64,000 bases of DNA from Clostridium beijerinckii (GTDB lineage: Bacteria > Bacillota > Clostridia > Clostridiales > Clostridiaceae): NCBI RefSeq assembly GCF_018223745.1, contig NZ_CP073653.1, forward strand, positions 5,320,001 to 5,384,000. The letters are read 5' to 3'. Positions 8,544 through 19,470 of the stretch are shown piece by piece. A program made the position numbers and the translations under genes. The stretch's first letter is position 1; each line of letters starts with the position of its first letter. A model generated the notes under the pieces. It was not told the origin of the DNA and searched no databases. It saw nothing but the letters and a program-made list of their open reading frames with translations.

Positions 8544-11390
8544 TTAATTAGCTATCAATTCAACATTATCAATTTGTAAATTTGTCCATTCCTTGCCATC
8601 TTGTATAAATGAGATTATTAAAGTGCCATTAGTAACAGTGACTTGTTGCGAAATTTCAACATAGGAATCCCCATGTGGAATTTTAACCGAAGCTGCCTCT
8701 CCTCCAAAACCTGATAATTCTAATTGTGATGAGGTAGGATTTCCAGTATTTTGTTTAACCATTGCCTTTATCGTATAAGTTCCATTAGGTAACTCAGTTA
8801 CTTTTTGTTGTAACATTTGTTTTCCCTGACCCCAGAAATAACATTTATCATTTCCAGCAAAAGCATCTTCATCATTAACTCCAAATCCATCTGGATTAGC
8901 TGCTACCCAGCCTGTTGTATCACCTGTTTCAAAATCTCCATTTGTTATTTTCCCAACAGATTCTGGTATGTTAGATGAACTTGCACCTTCGCCCTGTTTA
9001 ATAACCTTAGCTTCCTTTGATACAACATTTCCGTTCTCATCTAATAACTGAATATCATCAATTTGTAAATTAGCTTCACCATTTAAAGTAGATATAAAGT
9101 TAAAAGCTACATTTAATTTTCCATCCTTAACATCTATAGTTCCTTCTATTTTTCTATAATTATCGCCATGTTTTATATTAACTTTTTCAGTCTTATCTCC
9201 AGAAGTTAATTCCATAGCTGCATAATCTGGAATCCCTGTATTTTGTTTTACCATAGCCGTTACTGTATATTTTCCATTTTTTAATCCTACAACTGTTTGA
9301 TCAATCTTTTTGGTATAAGGCTTGTTATCATAGAAATATAACTTATTATTTCCAGATGCTGCATCTGTGGAATCTAAGCCATAACTTCTTCCGGATATAT
9401 TCCAGCCCATAAATCCATCTTCAAAACCTGGATTTGTTAATTGACCTTGAACGCCTATTATATCATTATTCTTATCAATATTCTCAGAACTTAATTTTTT
9501 TAAATAAATCATATCCCAATATTCCAAAGATGGTACTGTAAATTCTATATAATTTCCTTTTTCATCGTTTCCTTTTGAAAATTCTAAACTTTGTGATTTA
9601 CAATCATTAGCATCAGGTGATGCTAATAAAACACTTTGAATATCTTGGGTTACATAATATTTAACCTTAAAATTTTCTGCTTTAATTGGTTTAGATTTCG
9701 ATCCATCAGCAGCTCTCCAAGTATTATCAAAAACACCTAAAAGATTTACCATTTGAATAACATCATAATTTGAATCTTTTTTTCCGTAAGTCCATATTTT
9801 ATTAGCTTCACCTATATTACTATTCTCATAACCTTCAACTTGGATTTCATTATTACTATTTATTTGTCCATCTCTTAATAAGTTTTCATAAGCAACTATA
9901 AAGTCATAATATTTTCTTTCCCTTGCCTTTAACTCTTCATCCATAACAACATTTTTATTGGGGAAATACTCTTTGGTAAGCATTCTTGTATCATCGCCCA
10001 ACTCAAGTCTAGATCCACCTGCTGCAAAGACTGAAGCCCCTGTTAATAGCACTGAGGAAGTATTAAATTTTCCAGGCTTTTCTTCACTATGCTTATCTCC
10101 CAAGTCATAATTCATATATGCCGGCACTATTAATGATCTTCCTTTTGTCTCCGTTCTTGCTTGATCCACAATACCTTTCAAGGAATTATATGTTATAATT
10201 CCATCCCAAGGCCATACTTCCGTATATGCACCACTTACATTACTACTATTTACATCTTCGTGCCCCTTATTTCCAACTGGATTAAATAATATATATTTGT
10301 CAGGAAATTCTTTCTTAGCTGCATTTATAAAATCTTTAAAAGTAGTTGTAATTGATACTGGTGTTCCATCTGCTTTATACACTGTTCCAAAATCACCTAC
10401 AGTATCCATATGCCATCCATCAAAATCAAATGCTTCAAAAACTTCCTTTTCCCTTGCAAAGAGATAATCCTGCCATTCTTTATTTGATGGATCCATAAAG
10501 TAAAGCGCATCTGTTTCCCAGCCGCTAGGCATTGCCATGGTCCACTGTTCTCCATCAGTTCCACTTGGATCCTTGTATAATCCCCATTCCTTTTTCACAC
10601 CATCATTTTCATATCCTTGAGTCGCTCCATATATTAAATTGTATTGCATTGAAGAAATTCCTGCTTCATGACCATTCTTAATATATCCTTCTATTGTTGA
10701 TTTATATACATCATGTTTTGATAAATCCTGCCATACATCTTCAACATTTGAACCTTCACCTGCTATAGGATCATGATGTTTGTCTTGCCAATCATAATAT
10801 TGCAGACCATTTATATGGAATTTTTTCAACTGATCTATTATATCTTTTGTATTAACACTTTTCTCATAATTAGTTAGATAACCGTATCTAGGAAACTTAA
10901 GCCAACCTGAGGAGACATCTACAGCTGTTGATGATGACTCCATGACTTTTCCTTCAGAATCTTTACACGTTATTTCAAGTAAATAGCCTTTAAAATCCTC
11001 ATTAGGAGCTGTCCAGTTTATAAATAACTCTTTATTTTCATCTTTTTCAATTGAAAAATTTTGAGTTACTGTATTTCCAACTTGTGTATCAAGATGCTTT
11101 GCCGATAACTCTATAGTTCCATTGGATATTTCATTTCCTGTATAATTGACCAGATTAATTTTTACACTTACATTTGATCCTGGATTATACATAGATTTAT
11201 CTGTTGAAACATCATATAATAAAAGCTTTTGATTAAATACTCCTTTTTCAGAAGTATTTACTATAGGCATTTCTATAAAATCAGACTTTGCATATGCGGT
11301 ATTTGATATAATTGATAAAGTTGATAGGATTGTAGTCGACATAAGTGCTAAACTACATAAAACTTTTAATTTTTTTCTTGAATTATTCAT
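8544..11390 (-). CDS. Secreted GH66 endodextranase with two C-terminal carbohydrate-binding-like modules
   Basis: Extracellular enzyme cutting alpha-1,6 links in dextran. Residues 1-34 are a signal peptide (basic start, hydrophobic core, AYA end). An immunoglobulin-like domain (about 50-160) precedes the GH66 barrel (about 165-510). The barrel's DGWHMDTVGDFG places the nucleophile at D329, and YTEVWPWD the acid/base at E391, matching the known Asp/Glu pair of GH66. A beta-rich domain runs to about 632. Two homologous modules follow, at about 650-785 and 814-948, both with GFE/GDFE starts and the shared TAMVKQNTG/KAMVKQNTG strand. These resemble family 4/9/22-type binding modules. The CBM35 insertion typical of cycloisomaltooligosaccharide glucanotransferases is not seen, favouring dextranase. 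The gene follows the CW-repeat gene by 19 bp. Confidence 0.9.
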   Translation of the reverse strand: MNNSRKKLKVLCSLALMSTTILSTLSIISNTAYAKSDFIEMPIVNTSEKGVFNQKLLLYDVSTDKSMYNPGSNVSVKINLVNYTGNEISNGTIELSAKHLDTQVGNTVTQNFSIEKDENKELFINWTAPNEDFKGYLLEITCKDSEGKVMESSSTAVDVSSGWLKFPRYGYLTNYEKSVNTKDIIDQLKKFHINGLQYYDWQDKHHDPIAGEGSNVEDVWQDLSKHDVYKSTIEGYIKNGHEAGISSMQYNLIYGATQGYENDGVKKEWGLYKDPSGTDGEQWTMAMPSGWETDALYFMDPSNKEWQDYLFAREKEVFEAFDFDGWHMDTVGDFGTVYKADGTPVSITTTFKDFINAAKKEFPDKYILFNPVGNKGHEDVNSSNVSGAYTEVWPWDGIITYNSLKGIVDQARTETKGRSLIVPAYMNYDLGDKHSEEKPGKFNTSSVLLTGASVFAAGGSRLELGDDTRMLTKEYFPNKNVVMDEELKARERKYYDFIVAYENLLRDGQINSNNEIQVEGYENSNIGEANKIWTYGKKDSNYDVIQMVNLLGVFDNTWRAADGSKSKPIKAENFKVKYYVTQDIQSVLLASPDANDCKSQSLEFSKGNDEKGNYIEFTVPSLEYWDMIYLKKLSSENIDKNNDIIGVQGQLTNPGFEDGFMGWNISGRSYGLDSTDAASGNNKLYFYDNKPYTKKIDQTVVGLKNGKYTVTAMVKQNTGIPDYAAMELTSGDKTEKVNIKHGDNYRKIEGTIDVKDGKLNVAFNFISTLNGEANLQIDDIQLLDENGNVVSKEAKVIKQGEGASSSNIPESVGKITNGDFETGDTTGWVAANPDGFGVNDEDAFAGNDKCYFWGQGKQMLQQKVTELPNGTYTIKAMVKQNTGNPTSSQLELSGFGGEAASVKIPHGDSYVEISQQVTVTNGTLIISFIQDGKEWTNLQIDNVELIAN

Positions 11391-11409
11391 ATTTTCACCA
11401 TCTTTCTTA

Positions 11410-14400
11410 CTAAATTAAAACACCATCAGTTCCAAGTTTATATCCGTTCATAGTTGCATCCGATAACATTTTTCCATTTTCGTCCAAGTAATACCAGTGC
11501 TTCCCATATTTTAACCAGCCTGTACTCATGCTCCCATCAGTTCCCAGGTGATACCAGTTTCCGTTATTAGAAATCCATCCAATTGACATTTCACCAGATT
11601 CTTTTAAATAATACCAATTCCCATCATCATTTACCCAGCCTGTTGACATTTCTCCATCTGATTGTAGGTAATACCAACTACTCCCTTCTTGCATCCATCC
11701 TGTTGCCATACTTCCATCAGAATTTAGGTAGTACCATTTTCCACTTATGTTAATCCAGCCAGTCCTCATAATACCGTTTTCATCAATTACATACCATTTT
11801 TCATTTACTTTAATCCAAGAATCTTTAACTTGTTTTCCCGATTCATCAAAAAATTGCCAACCCGACTTTGTTTTAATCCATCCACTTTTAATTACTGATT
11901 CATCACTTGAAGTATTGTCTTTATCACTAGTACTTCCTTCGCCACCATTACCTTCATTGCCATTATTTTCAGTTCCCAAATCCTTTTCATCACTAGTACT
12001 TGAAAATTCATTAATATTAGTTACATAACCATATTCTGTACCATTATCTCCCCAAGCAATTAAATTGTTACCATCGTAAACGTCTAAGTTGCTTATCTTT
12101 GCAGGAATTGTATACTTTTCATCAAAGCCATTTCCATTAAATTCATATATCTTTTTCAAGCCTAATACCCACAAGTTTCCTTTAGCATCTATAGAATAAT
12201 ATGGTCTTATTAAATTTCTTATTTCACCTGCATCCGTAACTGTTAATTTTTGTCCTTTAATTCTAGTTTCAATAGATGGATCATTAACCTTATATATCTT
12301 ATTCCTACTAACCTTCAAATCATCATCACGTACAGTTTCGAATCCAACTTGATTTACTTGTATCTTATTATTGCCTCCGTCTTTATTGAATCTTATAACA
12401 TATATGTTTCCATTCTTAGCGCATACATCTAAATTATACCAATCATTACTAAGTTTAGGCTGAATCCAAGATAGAAAATCAGATTCTCCATTCATTTCAT
12501 ATGCTGTAACTTCTTTAGGTGTATCTGCTCCATCAACTTTATCTCCTACAGCCTTAGAAATCTTTAAAATATACTTTTTGCTGTTTGTACCATCTGGATA
12601 TGCAATGCTTATATCACTATCTGAAGTGAATTCTACATTTGCACTAACATAGATATAAGTTGAATCCTGTGTTAATAAATCTGACCCTACGTCTGTTAAA
12701 TTAGCTACAATGTTCTCATTTCCATATTTTTCTCCAAATTTTTCTATTTTCTCTGTTTTAGTTTCTCCATTAACTGTATATATAAGTTTAATGTTTGCAA
12801 ACTTAGAGACATCCATATATTTGCCAGAATTATTTACAAAGCCATAATATATTGGCTCCTTGTCATAATTTATTATAGCGTGTGTTCCGCTTGAAGTTTC
12901 TTCTCCAGTATTTGTGTCAGAACCAGTTGTGTTTTCTCCACTATTTGTCCCTGAATTGTTATCACCATCTTCATTATCTGTTTCTGAACCACTTGGAGCA
13001 TCTTCTCCACTGCTATTTCCCGAATTACCTCTATCATCTTCATCTGTCGAAGAAGAGTTTTCCTCTGTTTTTACTAAAATATTGTCATCATAAGATATTA
13101 TTATATTTCCATCTATCTTTGTATCAGATTTTATCTGAATTACTGGCTTTCCATCTTGCTCAATAACTTGTGCACCATATCCACAGTAATCTCTTATTCT
13201 TCCAGCTATGTATTCTGCTGTTGCTTCCACATCTCCATTATAAGTTTTTGCTTCTCCGTCAGATTCTAAATTACCAGATTCATCAGCTGTTATTGAAAAC
13301 CAAAATTGATAAGTGTCTCCAAAGCTTGATGTTACATCATCACCCTTTTTTAATGTTATATTTCTCCATTCATGATCTGATTCTGCATTTATATCAATAG
13401 TTGTTGTATATTTTACAGCAGAATCTGTTGTCGTAGTTCCGTATACTGATTCTACTGTTTTAGAAATATAATTATCAGCAATCATATCTCTTACAGCACC
13501 GTTAGAATTTTTCGTATCATCCGATACATATTGAATATTTTTAGCAAGTGCCATTTTAGATTCTATTGAAATATCACTATTATGCCCCGTTATTACAGTT
13601 CCTTCTAATTTTTCATCAGATATTATTTGGATAACAGGACTTCCATTCTCTGTAGTCACCTCTGCATCATATCCACAATAATCTTTTAATCTTTTAGCTA
13701 TATACTTTGATGCTGCAGTTATATCGCCATTATAGGTTTTTTCTATACCATCAGTTTCTTTATTAGTAGGATCATTACTTGTTACTGAAAACCAAAATTG
13801 ATAGCTGTCTCCAAAGTCTGATGTTATTCCATCACCTTTTTTCAATGTAATATTATCCCATTCATCATTGGAATTTGTAGCTAAATTGATTATTGTTACA
13901 TATTTAATAGCTTGTCCATAATTATAATCTGCAGTATATTTATACCATACATCACCAAAGGAACCTTTATTACTTGAAATTCTATCACCTAATTGAAGAT
14001 AATCTGTTATATTACTGCCATATCTATTGGTTTCTTTTAATTTTTTTACTAAATCTCTTCTAATATCAAATTTTTGATCTTCTATATCTTCCCCTTCAAA
14101 CTTTCCTGTTTGCAAATTAAATAGATCTTCCTTACCATTATTATCTAGTTCAATATACCTATTATCGTACTTTATAGAATCATCATATGCATCTGAATTC
14201 TCTAGTTCATTATACTTTCCATTATTGTAGTATATTGTTTGTTCTTCCCCATCAGTTCCTCTATACCCATCGTATAAATACTTATTTGAGTAAGCAACAG
14301 AAGCATTAAAATTCCCATCCTTTTCTTGCAATGCATCGGAAGCAAATGCAATTGGTGATGAACTAAGAGTAGTAACAATTGTTGTAATTGTTACTAGTGT

Positions 14401-14427
14401 TATTATTTTGTTAATTCTTTTAATCAT
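11410..14427 (-). CDS. Secreted CW-repeat (glucan/choline-binding type) surface protein with duplicated unknown module
   Basis: A 1005-residue exported protein. The signal peptide covers about 1-30 (IAFASD). Two copies of an unrecognised module, about 116 residues each, lie at 174-289 and 338-453; both have NITLKKGD, SYQFWFS or TYQFWFS, KTYNGD and DYCGY. An acidic Ser/Gly/Asn/Asp linker spans about 456-513. An unknown region (514-805) and a second linker follow. Seven CW-binding repeats of about 20 residues (849-990, GW...WYYL...GxM) and a short tail complete the protein. Such repeats bind choline-wall polymers, or glucan in streptococcal glucosyltransferases and Gbp proteins. Its place 19 bp before the dextranase gene suggests dextran capture or wall anchoring, which is inference. 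Confidence 0.85.
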   Translation of the reverse strand: MIKRINKIITLVTITTIVTTLSSSPIAFASDALQEKDGNFNASVAYSNKYLYDGYRGTDGEEQTIYYNNGKYNELENSDAYDDSIKYDNRYIELDNNGKEDLFNLQTGKFEGEDIEDQKFDIRRDLVKKLKETNRYGSNITDYLQLGDRISSNKGSFGDVWYKYTADYNYGQAIKYVTIINLATNSNDEWDNITLKKGDGITSDFGDSYQFWFSVTSNDPTNKETDGIEKTYNGDITAASKYIAKRLKDYCGYDAEVTTENGSPVIQIISDEKLEGTVITGHNSDISIESKMALAKNIQYVSDDTKNSNGAVRDMIADNYISKTVESVYGTTTTDSAVKYTTTIDINAESDHEWRNITLKKGDDVTSSFGDTYQFWFSITADESGNLESDGEAKTYNGDVEATAEYIAGRIRDYCGYGAQVIEQDGKPVIQIKSDTKIDGNIIISYDDNILVKTEENSSSTDEDDRGNSGNSSGEDAPSGSETDNEDGDNNSGTNSGENTTGSDTNTGEETSSGTHAIINYDKEPIYYGFVNNSGKYMDVSKFANIKLIYTVNGETKTEKIEKFGEKYGNENIVANLTDVGSDLLTQDSTYIYVSANVEFTSDSDISIAYPDGTNSKKYILKISKAVGDKVDGADTPKEVTAYEMNGESDFLSWIQPKLSNDWYNLDVCAKNGNIYVIRFNKDGGNNKIQVNQVGFETVRDDDLKVSRNKIYKVNDPSIETRIKGQKLTVTDAGEIRNLIRPYYSIDAKGNLWVLGLKKIYEFNGNGFDEKYTIPAKISNLDVYDGNNLIAWGDNGTEYGYVTNINEFSSTSDEKDLGTENNGNEGNGGEGSTSDKDNTSSDESVIKSGWIKTKSGWQFFDESGKQVKDSWIKVNEKWYVIDENGIMRTGWINISGKWYYLNSDGSMATGWMQEGSSWYYLQSDGEMSTGWVNDDGNWYYLKESGEMSIGWISNNGNWYHLGTDGSMSTGWLKYGKHWYYLDENGKMLSDATMNGYKLGTDGVLI

Positions 14428-14527
14428 GATATTATCTCCCCTACTATGTTATAGTTAAATTAGTATTTATATATAATTAATTTTCTTTCTAATATCTTGA
14501 TTCTATTTAATAAATTTACATTTAAAA

Positions 14528-16630
14528 CTAATTAACTATAAATTTATTTATTGTTAGATTTAATTTTTCAACCACTGAATTTAGTTCTTCTACAAATTCA
14601 AATATTTTTTGAATTTCACTAATTTGTCCATTAGCCCCGAAGGAAACTTGTTCTGTAGTTGCGGCTGTTTCTTCTGAAATAGCTGAAATATTTTCCATTG
14701 CTATTTTAGTTTTATCTTTACAATCAACTATTTTATTAATTGACATAACTATATCTTTTAATTGGTATGATATTTGGTTCATTCCTTCAAATATAACTTT
14801 AAAAGCCTCATCTGCACCATCAACTGCATCCATCTGTTCTTTTATTATAATTCTAGAATTACTTGCTTCTTTTACTACAATTCTTGTTTTATTTTCAATA
14901 TTATTAATTATTTTATTAATTTGATCAGATGACTCTTTTGATCTATCAGCCAGTTTTCTAACTTCATCAGCAACAACAGCAAAACCTTTACCAGAATCTC
15001 CAGCTCTTGCTGCTTCGATTGCTGCATTTAATGCTAAAAGGTTAGTTTGCTCTGCAATACTACCAATTAACTCTATAATTTCTTTTATATCTTTTATATT
15101 TGTGTCTAAAGAGTTTATATCGCTAACAATTTTAGCTGAAACATTATTGGTTTCGTTGGCTTTATCTTTCAATGTATTAACTGATATAACAGCTTCTTTT
15201 TTCATTTTTTGTGTTTCCTCTAATACTAACCATACATTTTCTGTTTTCTTACTCACTATATTTATTCCATCAGATAATACGCTCATGAAATCAATTCCTT
15301 CATTAACACTAACAGCTTGATCCGAAGCACCTTTAGCAATTTCACTCATTGTAGCTGCGATTTCTTCTGAAGATGAGCAAGAATGCTCTGAAACCTGTGC
15401 AACTATTTTGGTGTTATTAAATACATTGTTAGTAATAGCTTTAACATCGCCAATTAAAACACTTATTTTACTCACCATCTCATTAAATGCACTTATTACT
15501 TCTCCGATTTCATCTTTACTACTATCTTCTATGTGCAAAGCTAAATTTCCATCTCTAGACTTTTTCATAAGTGAAACTAATTTTTCCAAAGGTTTTGATA
15601 TGCTTCTTGATACTATTAATGCTACCAACATGGCTACCATAAACGAAACCAAACCAATTATTATAGTATTATTTGTTAGACTATTAGATTCAGAGTTTAT
15701 ATACGTGTACGGTATAACTCCTACTACATACCAGTCTGAACCGCTTAAAGGTGCATAAGATACTAGATTATTACCATCACTTGTTGAAAAAGAATTTTCT
15801 ATCTTAGCACTTTTATCCTTGCTTTTAGCTGATTCTTTCTCTTGAATTTTCTCTATAATACTTTTATCTTTATATTCTGTTCCAATTAGACTTGATTCAT
15901 CACTTAGAATAACAACTCCTTGTGAATCTAAAACAAATATATCAGAATTATCTCCTAAACTAATGTCTTTAAACAAATTAATAAATAATTTAGGATCCAA
16001 TTCTTCTATAACTATTCCAAAGTTTTTACCTGTAGCCAAAGTATTCATTTGAACTGAAGCGTAGATTTTATATCCTGATGAACTTTTGTTTAATGACCAT
16101 GTGAATTTTCCCTTTGACTTGCTAGATAAATCTGATAATTTCAACATTAAATCGTCAGATAGTTGATTTGAAAAACTTCCTATTTTTTCTTTGTCTGCAC
16201 TGATAATTCCGAGGCCGGTCATATCACTTTTGGTTCCTACTTTATTTCTTATTAATTTATTTAACTCATTAATTTTATGATAATCAACAGTTTGTCCATT
16301 TTCGAAATAATCCTGAAAATCAGGTTCAGTAAATATTGACATAGCGAAGTTGGAGTTCTTATCCATTTCGCTTGATATATTTACTCCAATTTGCGCCATT
16401 ATCTGAGATGAGAAATTTGAAATTTTATTATCGATTGAACTTTTAGATTGCACTATTATTGAAACCCCTACTATTAATAATGGAACTAAAACTAATAATC
16501 CATAAGAAGTTGTCAATCTAACTTTTATTTTAGAACCTCTCATAATGTTTTCACAGTAAAAAAAAATATTCTTTCCTTTATTGATAAAATCTATTTCTCT
16601 TTTATTATTTCTTTTTTTAAATTTAATCAT
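14528..16630 (-). CDS. Methyl-accepting chemotaxis protein with extracellular dCache-type sensor
   Basis: A 700-residue chemoreceptor. The first membrane helix (about 43-61) is followed by an extracellular domain of about 255 residues with Cache-like features ([31 protein letters not shown]). Then come a second helix (about 318-340), a HAMP domain ([12 protein letters not shown] onward) and a long coiled signalling domain with the conserved tip [15 protein letters not shown] and [15 protein letters not shown]. The start has GAGGGAG upstream and leaves an unusual basic N-terminus of about 30 residues. It lies between the ROK kinase and the CW-repeat protein inside the dextran locus. It may guide cells to alpha-glucan breakdown products, though the ligand cannot be read from sequence. 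Confidence 0.9.
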   Translation of the reverse strand: MIKFKKRNNKREIDFINKGKNIFFYCENIMRGSKIKVRLTTSYGLLVLVPLLIVGVSIIVQSKSSIDNKISNFSSQIMAQIGVNISSEMDKNSNFAMSIFTEPDFQDYFENGQTVDYHKINELNKLIRNKVGTKSDMTGLGIISADKEKIGSFSNQLSDDLMLKLSDLSSKSKGKFTWSLNKSSSGYKIYASVQMNTLATGKNFGIVIEELDPKLFINLFKDISLGDNSDIFVLDSQGVVILSDESSLIGTEYKDKSIIEKIQEKESAKSKDKSAKIENSFSTSDGNNLVSYAPLSGSDWYVVGVIPYTYINSESNSLTNNTIIIGLVSFMVAMLVALIVSRSISKPLEKLVSLMKKSRDGNLALHIEDSSKDEIGEVISAFNEMVSKISVLIGDVKAITNNVFNNTKIVAQVSEHSCSSSEEIAATMSEIAKGASDQAVSVNEGIDFMSVLSDGINIVSKKTENVWLVLEETQKMKKEAVISVNTLKDKANETNNVSAKIVSDINSLDTNIKDIKEIIELIGSIAEQTNLLALNAAIEAARAGDSGKGFAVVADEVRKLADRSKESSDQINKIINNIENKTRIVVKEASNSRIIIKEQMDAVDGADEAFKVIFEGMNQISYQLKDIVMSINKIVDCKDKTKIAMENISAISEETAATTEQVSFGANGQISEIQKIFEFVEELNSVVEKLNLTINKFIVN

Positions 16631-16725
16631 CGGGCGATCACTCCCTCATTAATCCTTGCAAAACTTATAAATAGAATATGTACAATATTTTTTCAAGCTA
16701 AACCACCTCTTATCATATAACCTAT

Positions 16726-17667
16726 CTAGTTTCCACAAATCAATCTTGCAGCACCATATATTCCAGCATCATTACCTAATTTGGCCAACTCAAATTTTGT
16801 ATTTCTTGAACTATGAAATGCATTTCCTTTAAAATGCTTAGTAATACTTTCGATCAGAAAACTCCCATTTTTAGATACACCTCCACCAATCACAAATATA
16901 TCTGGATCAATAACACATGAGATATTAGCTAAAGCTTTCCCCAATCTATTACCAAAATCATCTACCAATTCTAATGCTAATTCATCACCTGCCTTTGCAG
17001 AATCAAAAATATCTTTTGCTGATAAATTCTCAAAATTCTTTAAATCAGATTTTGTTTTCATAGTTTTTAAAGCCTTATTAGCTAAACTAACAATCCCTGT
17101 TGCAGATGCATATTGTTCTAAACATCCTTTATTTCCACATCCACAACATTCTGTCTCGTTATCAGAAACCTTTATATGACCAATTTCACCACCTGCACCA
17201 TTTGATCCTGATATTATTTTTCCGTCAATAATTATTCCACCACCAACACCAGTTCCAAGTGTTATCATTACAGCATTTTTATAGCCTTTTCCTCCGCCTC
17301 TCCACATCTCTCCAAGTGCAGCCACATTTGCATCATTTGCAGCTTTAATAGGTAATTTTAATAATTTATTAACCTCATCTATTATGTTAAAAACTTTCCA
17401 TCCAAGGTTTACACATTTAAGTACTGTTCCATCCTCTTTAACCGGTCCCGGTACACCTATGCCTATGCCCAATACCTCACTTTTGGAAATATTATTCTCA
17501 TTAAGCTTATTTTCAAGTGTTTCTACAATATCTTTTATAATATATTTTCCTTCATCCTCTTTTCTTGTTCTAATCTCCCACTTTTCTAGCAATGTTCCTT
17601 CAGTCTTAAACAAACCAAGTTTAACGGTAGTTCCTCCAATATCTACACCAAATATATACTTTTCCAT
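16726..17667 (-). CDS. ROK family glucokinase
   Basis: A 313-residue sugar kinase, probably converting glucose to glucose-6-phosphate with ATP. The phosphate-binding loop is FGVDIGGTTVKLG at the N-terminus. The ROK signature follows, with TLGTGVGGG, GGEIGH and the zinc-binding cluster CCGCGNKGCLEQYAS. The catalytic aspartate is in AANDANVAALGE. A C-terminal GGGVS loop is present. There is no helix-turn-helix extension, so it is an enzyme rather than a ROK repressor. It follows the GH13 gene by 32 bp and fits as the last step of isomalto-oligosaccharide use. Fructose or N-acetyl-sugar specificity cannot be excluded. Confidence 0.9.
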   Translation of the reverse strand: MEKYIFGVDIGGTTVKLGLFKTEGTLLEKWEIRTRKEDEGKYIIKDIVETLENKLNENNISKSEVLGIGIGVPGPVKEDGTVLKCVNLGWKVFNIIDEVNKLLKLPIKAANDANVAALGEMWRGGGKGYKNAVMITLGTGVGGGIIIDGKIISGSNGAGGEIGHIKVSDNETECCGCGNKGCLEQYASATGIVSLANKALKTMKTKSDLKNFENLSAKDIFDSAKAGDELALELVDDFGNRLGKALANISCVIDPDIFVIGGGVSKNGSFLIESITKHFKGNAFHSSRNTKFELAKLGNDAGIYGAARLICGN

Positions 17668-17699
17668 TTGGATAACTCCTTCCCCAATAAAAACCTTAA

Positions 17700-19340
17700 T
17701 TAATTGATAAATTTATAAATTCGCGCTTCATAAGGTTCTAGCTCTATATTATTTACTGATTGATTTATATCTACATCATAATTTGAAATTAAAAGTTCTT
17801 TATATTTAAACTTACTTATACCATCAAAAATAAACTTTGCTTTGTTTTCTGTAAAATTGCAAATAACTAATACCATTTCATTTTCTAAAGTTCTTGTATA
17901 AGCAAATATTTCTTTATTTTCTTCTAAAATCAATTCATATTTTCCATACACAACTACTGGATTTGTTTTTCTAATTTTAATTAGACTTTTATAGTAATTG
18001 AATATAGAATTTTCATCATTTAATTGCGATTTCGCATTTATTTCTTTATAATTAGGATTTATTTTTATCCAAGTATTTCCGGTTGTAAAACCTGCATTTT
18101 CACTATCATCCCATTGAATTGGAGTACGTGCATTATCTCTACCTTTTTCATATATTGAATTCATTATATCTTCATGCTTATAACCTTGCTCTATTCTTTC
18201 TTCATACATATTAAGTGTTTCTATATCCTTATAGTCATTTAGTTCCTCAAATCTTATATTTGTCATGCCAAGTTCTTCGCCTTGATATATATACGGTGTT
18301 CCCTTCATTCCATGTAACAATGTAGCAAGCATTTTTGCACTTTCTACTCTATATTCTTTATCATTTCCCCACCTTGAAACTATTCTTGGAACATCGTGAT
18401 TATTCCAGAACAAACTATTCCAACCTTTTCCTTCTAATTCTAACTGCCATCTTGACAACGCTTTCTTTAGATCTAATAATTCCAATGGTTTTAAATCCCA
18501 TTTTTCCTTATTGGGTTGTTGATCCAATAAAATATGTTCAAACTGAAATACCATACTAAGCTCACTTCCATCTGGATTAGAATACTGTTCTGCTATTTCT
18601 GGATTGGAGCACCATGCTTCTCCAACCGTCAATAGATTTTTATCTCCAAAAGTTTTTCTATTCATTTCTTTAATATATTCATGAAGTTTTGGTCCATTTT
18701 CTTTTATCTTTTTATCTGGAACTTTACCTATAAGTTCTATTACATCCATTCTAAAGCCACCAATACCCTTATCAATCCAAAAATTCATCATATCATAAAC
18801 TTTATTACGGACTTCCTCATTCTCCCAGTTCAAATCTGGCTGCTTTCTACTAAATAAATGTAAGTAATATTGTCCTGTGGTCTCATCATATTGCCATGCA
18901 CTACCGCTAAATGTTGACTTTAAATCATTTGGTTCTTTCCCATTTACTGGATCTCTCCATATATAATAATCTCTATAATGATTATCCCTTGATTTTTTAG
19001 ATTCAATAAACCACTTATGTTCATCAGAAGTATGATTAACCACTAAATCCATGAGAATTTTTATTCCTCTCTTATTTCCTTCTTTAATAAGTTCATCCAT
19101 ATCTTCCATTGTTCCAAATTCATCCATTATATCTTCATAATCACTTATATCATATCCATTATCGTCATTTGGCGATTTGTATACCGGAGATAGCCATATC
19201 ACATCTATACCTAACTCCTTTAAATAATCTAACTTTTCTATTATTCCTCTTAAATCCCCGATTCCGTCCCCATTAGAATCTTTGAAACTCCTTGGGTATA
19301 CCTGATATACTACACTTTCTTTCCACCATTCCTTATTCAT
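17700..19340 (-). CDS. GH13 oligo-1,6-glucosidase / dextran glucosidase (DexB-like)
   Basis: Cytoplasmic exo-glucosidase removing glucose from isomalto-oligosaccharides. The 546-residue GH13_31-type barrel has the calcium-loop segment DSNGDGIGDL (21-30), nucleophile D199 in GGFRMDVIEL, acid/base E241 in TVGEAW, and D316 in NNHDVPR. Valine after the nucleophile (DVI) marks alpha-1,6-specific members. Residue numbering is close to that of S. mutans DexB, as I recall it. No signal peptide is present. The start is ATG 19340 (GGAGG six bases upstream); a TTG four codons earlier overlaps that site. Oligo-1,6-glucosidase (MalL) and DexB cannot be separated here, and trehalose-6-phosphate hydrolase is less likely given the neighbours. 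Confidence 0.9.
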   Translation of the reverse strand: MNKEWWKESVVYQVYPRSFKDSNGDGIGDLRGIIEKLDYLKELGIDVIWLSPVYKSPNDDNGYDISDYEDIMDEFGTMEDMDELIKEGNKRGIKILMDLVVNHTSDEHKWFIESKKSRDNHYRDYYIWRDPVNGKEPNDLKSTFSGSAWQYDETTGQYYLHLFSRKQPDLNWENEEVRNKVYDMMNFWIDKGIGGFRMDVIELIGKVPDKKIKENGPKLHEYIKEMNRKTFGDKNLLTVGEAWCSNPEIAEQYSNPDGSELSMVFQFEHILLDQQPNKEKWDLKPLELLDLKKALSRWQLELEGKGWNSLFWNNHDVPRIVSRWGNDKEYRVESAKMLATLLHGMKGTPYIYQGEELGMTNIRFEELNDYKDIETLNMYEERIEQGYKHEDIMNSIYEKGRDNARTPIQWDDSENAGFTTGNTWIKINPNYKEINAKSQLNDENSIFNYYKSLIKIRKTNPVVVYGKYELILEENKEIFAYTRTLENEMVLVICNFTENKAKFIFDGISKFKYKELLISNYDVDINQSVNNIELEPYEARIYKFIN

Positions 19341-19470
19341 AACTGCCTCCAATTAATATATTTTCAAATAATTTATGTTAGTAAGTCGCCTTACCAAAGG
19401 CCACTAAAATATTAAACTATCAATCTTCCTATTTATTAATTTAAATTACGATAATTATTATTTAATTTAT

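Noticed and set aside
8544-11390. Call of the GH66 enzyme as cycloisomaltooligosaccharide glucanotransferase
   Set aside because: The CBM35 insertion typical of those enzymes is not visible between the catalytic acid/base and the barrel end; a dextranase fits better, though activity cannot be read directly.
11747-13400. Several plus-strand frames opposite the CW-repeat protein gene
   Set aside because: They are antisense shadows of its Ser/Gly/Asp-rich linkers and repeats, without ribosome sites or protein-like composition.
15102-15758. Plus-strand frames opposite the chemoreceptor gene
   Set aside because: They are antisense to a clear coding sequence and have no supporting motifs.
16726-17667. 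ROK protein as a transcriptional repressor
   Set aside because: It lacks an N-terminal helix-turn-helix and starts directly with the ATP-binding loop.
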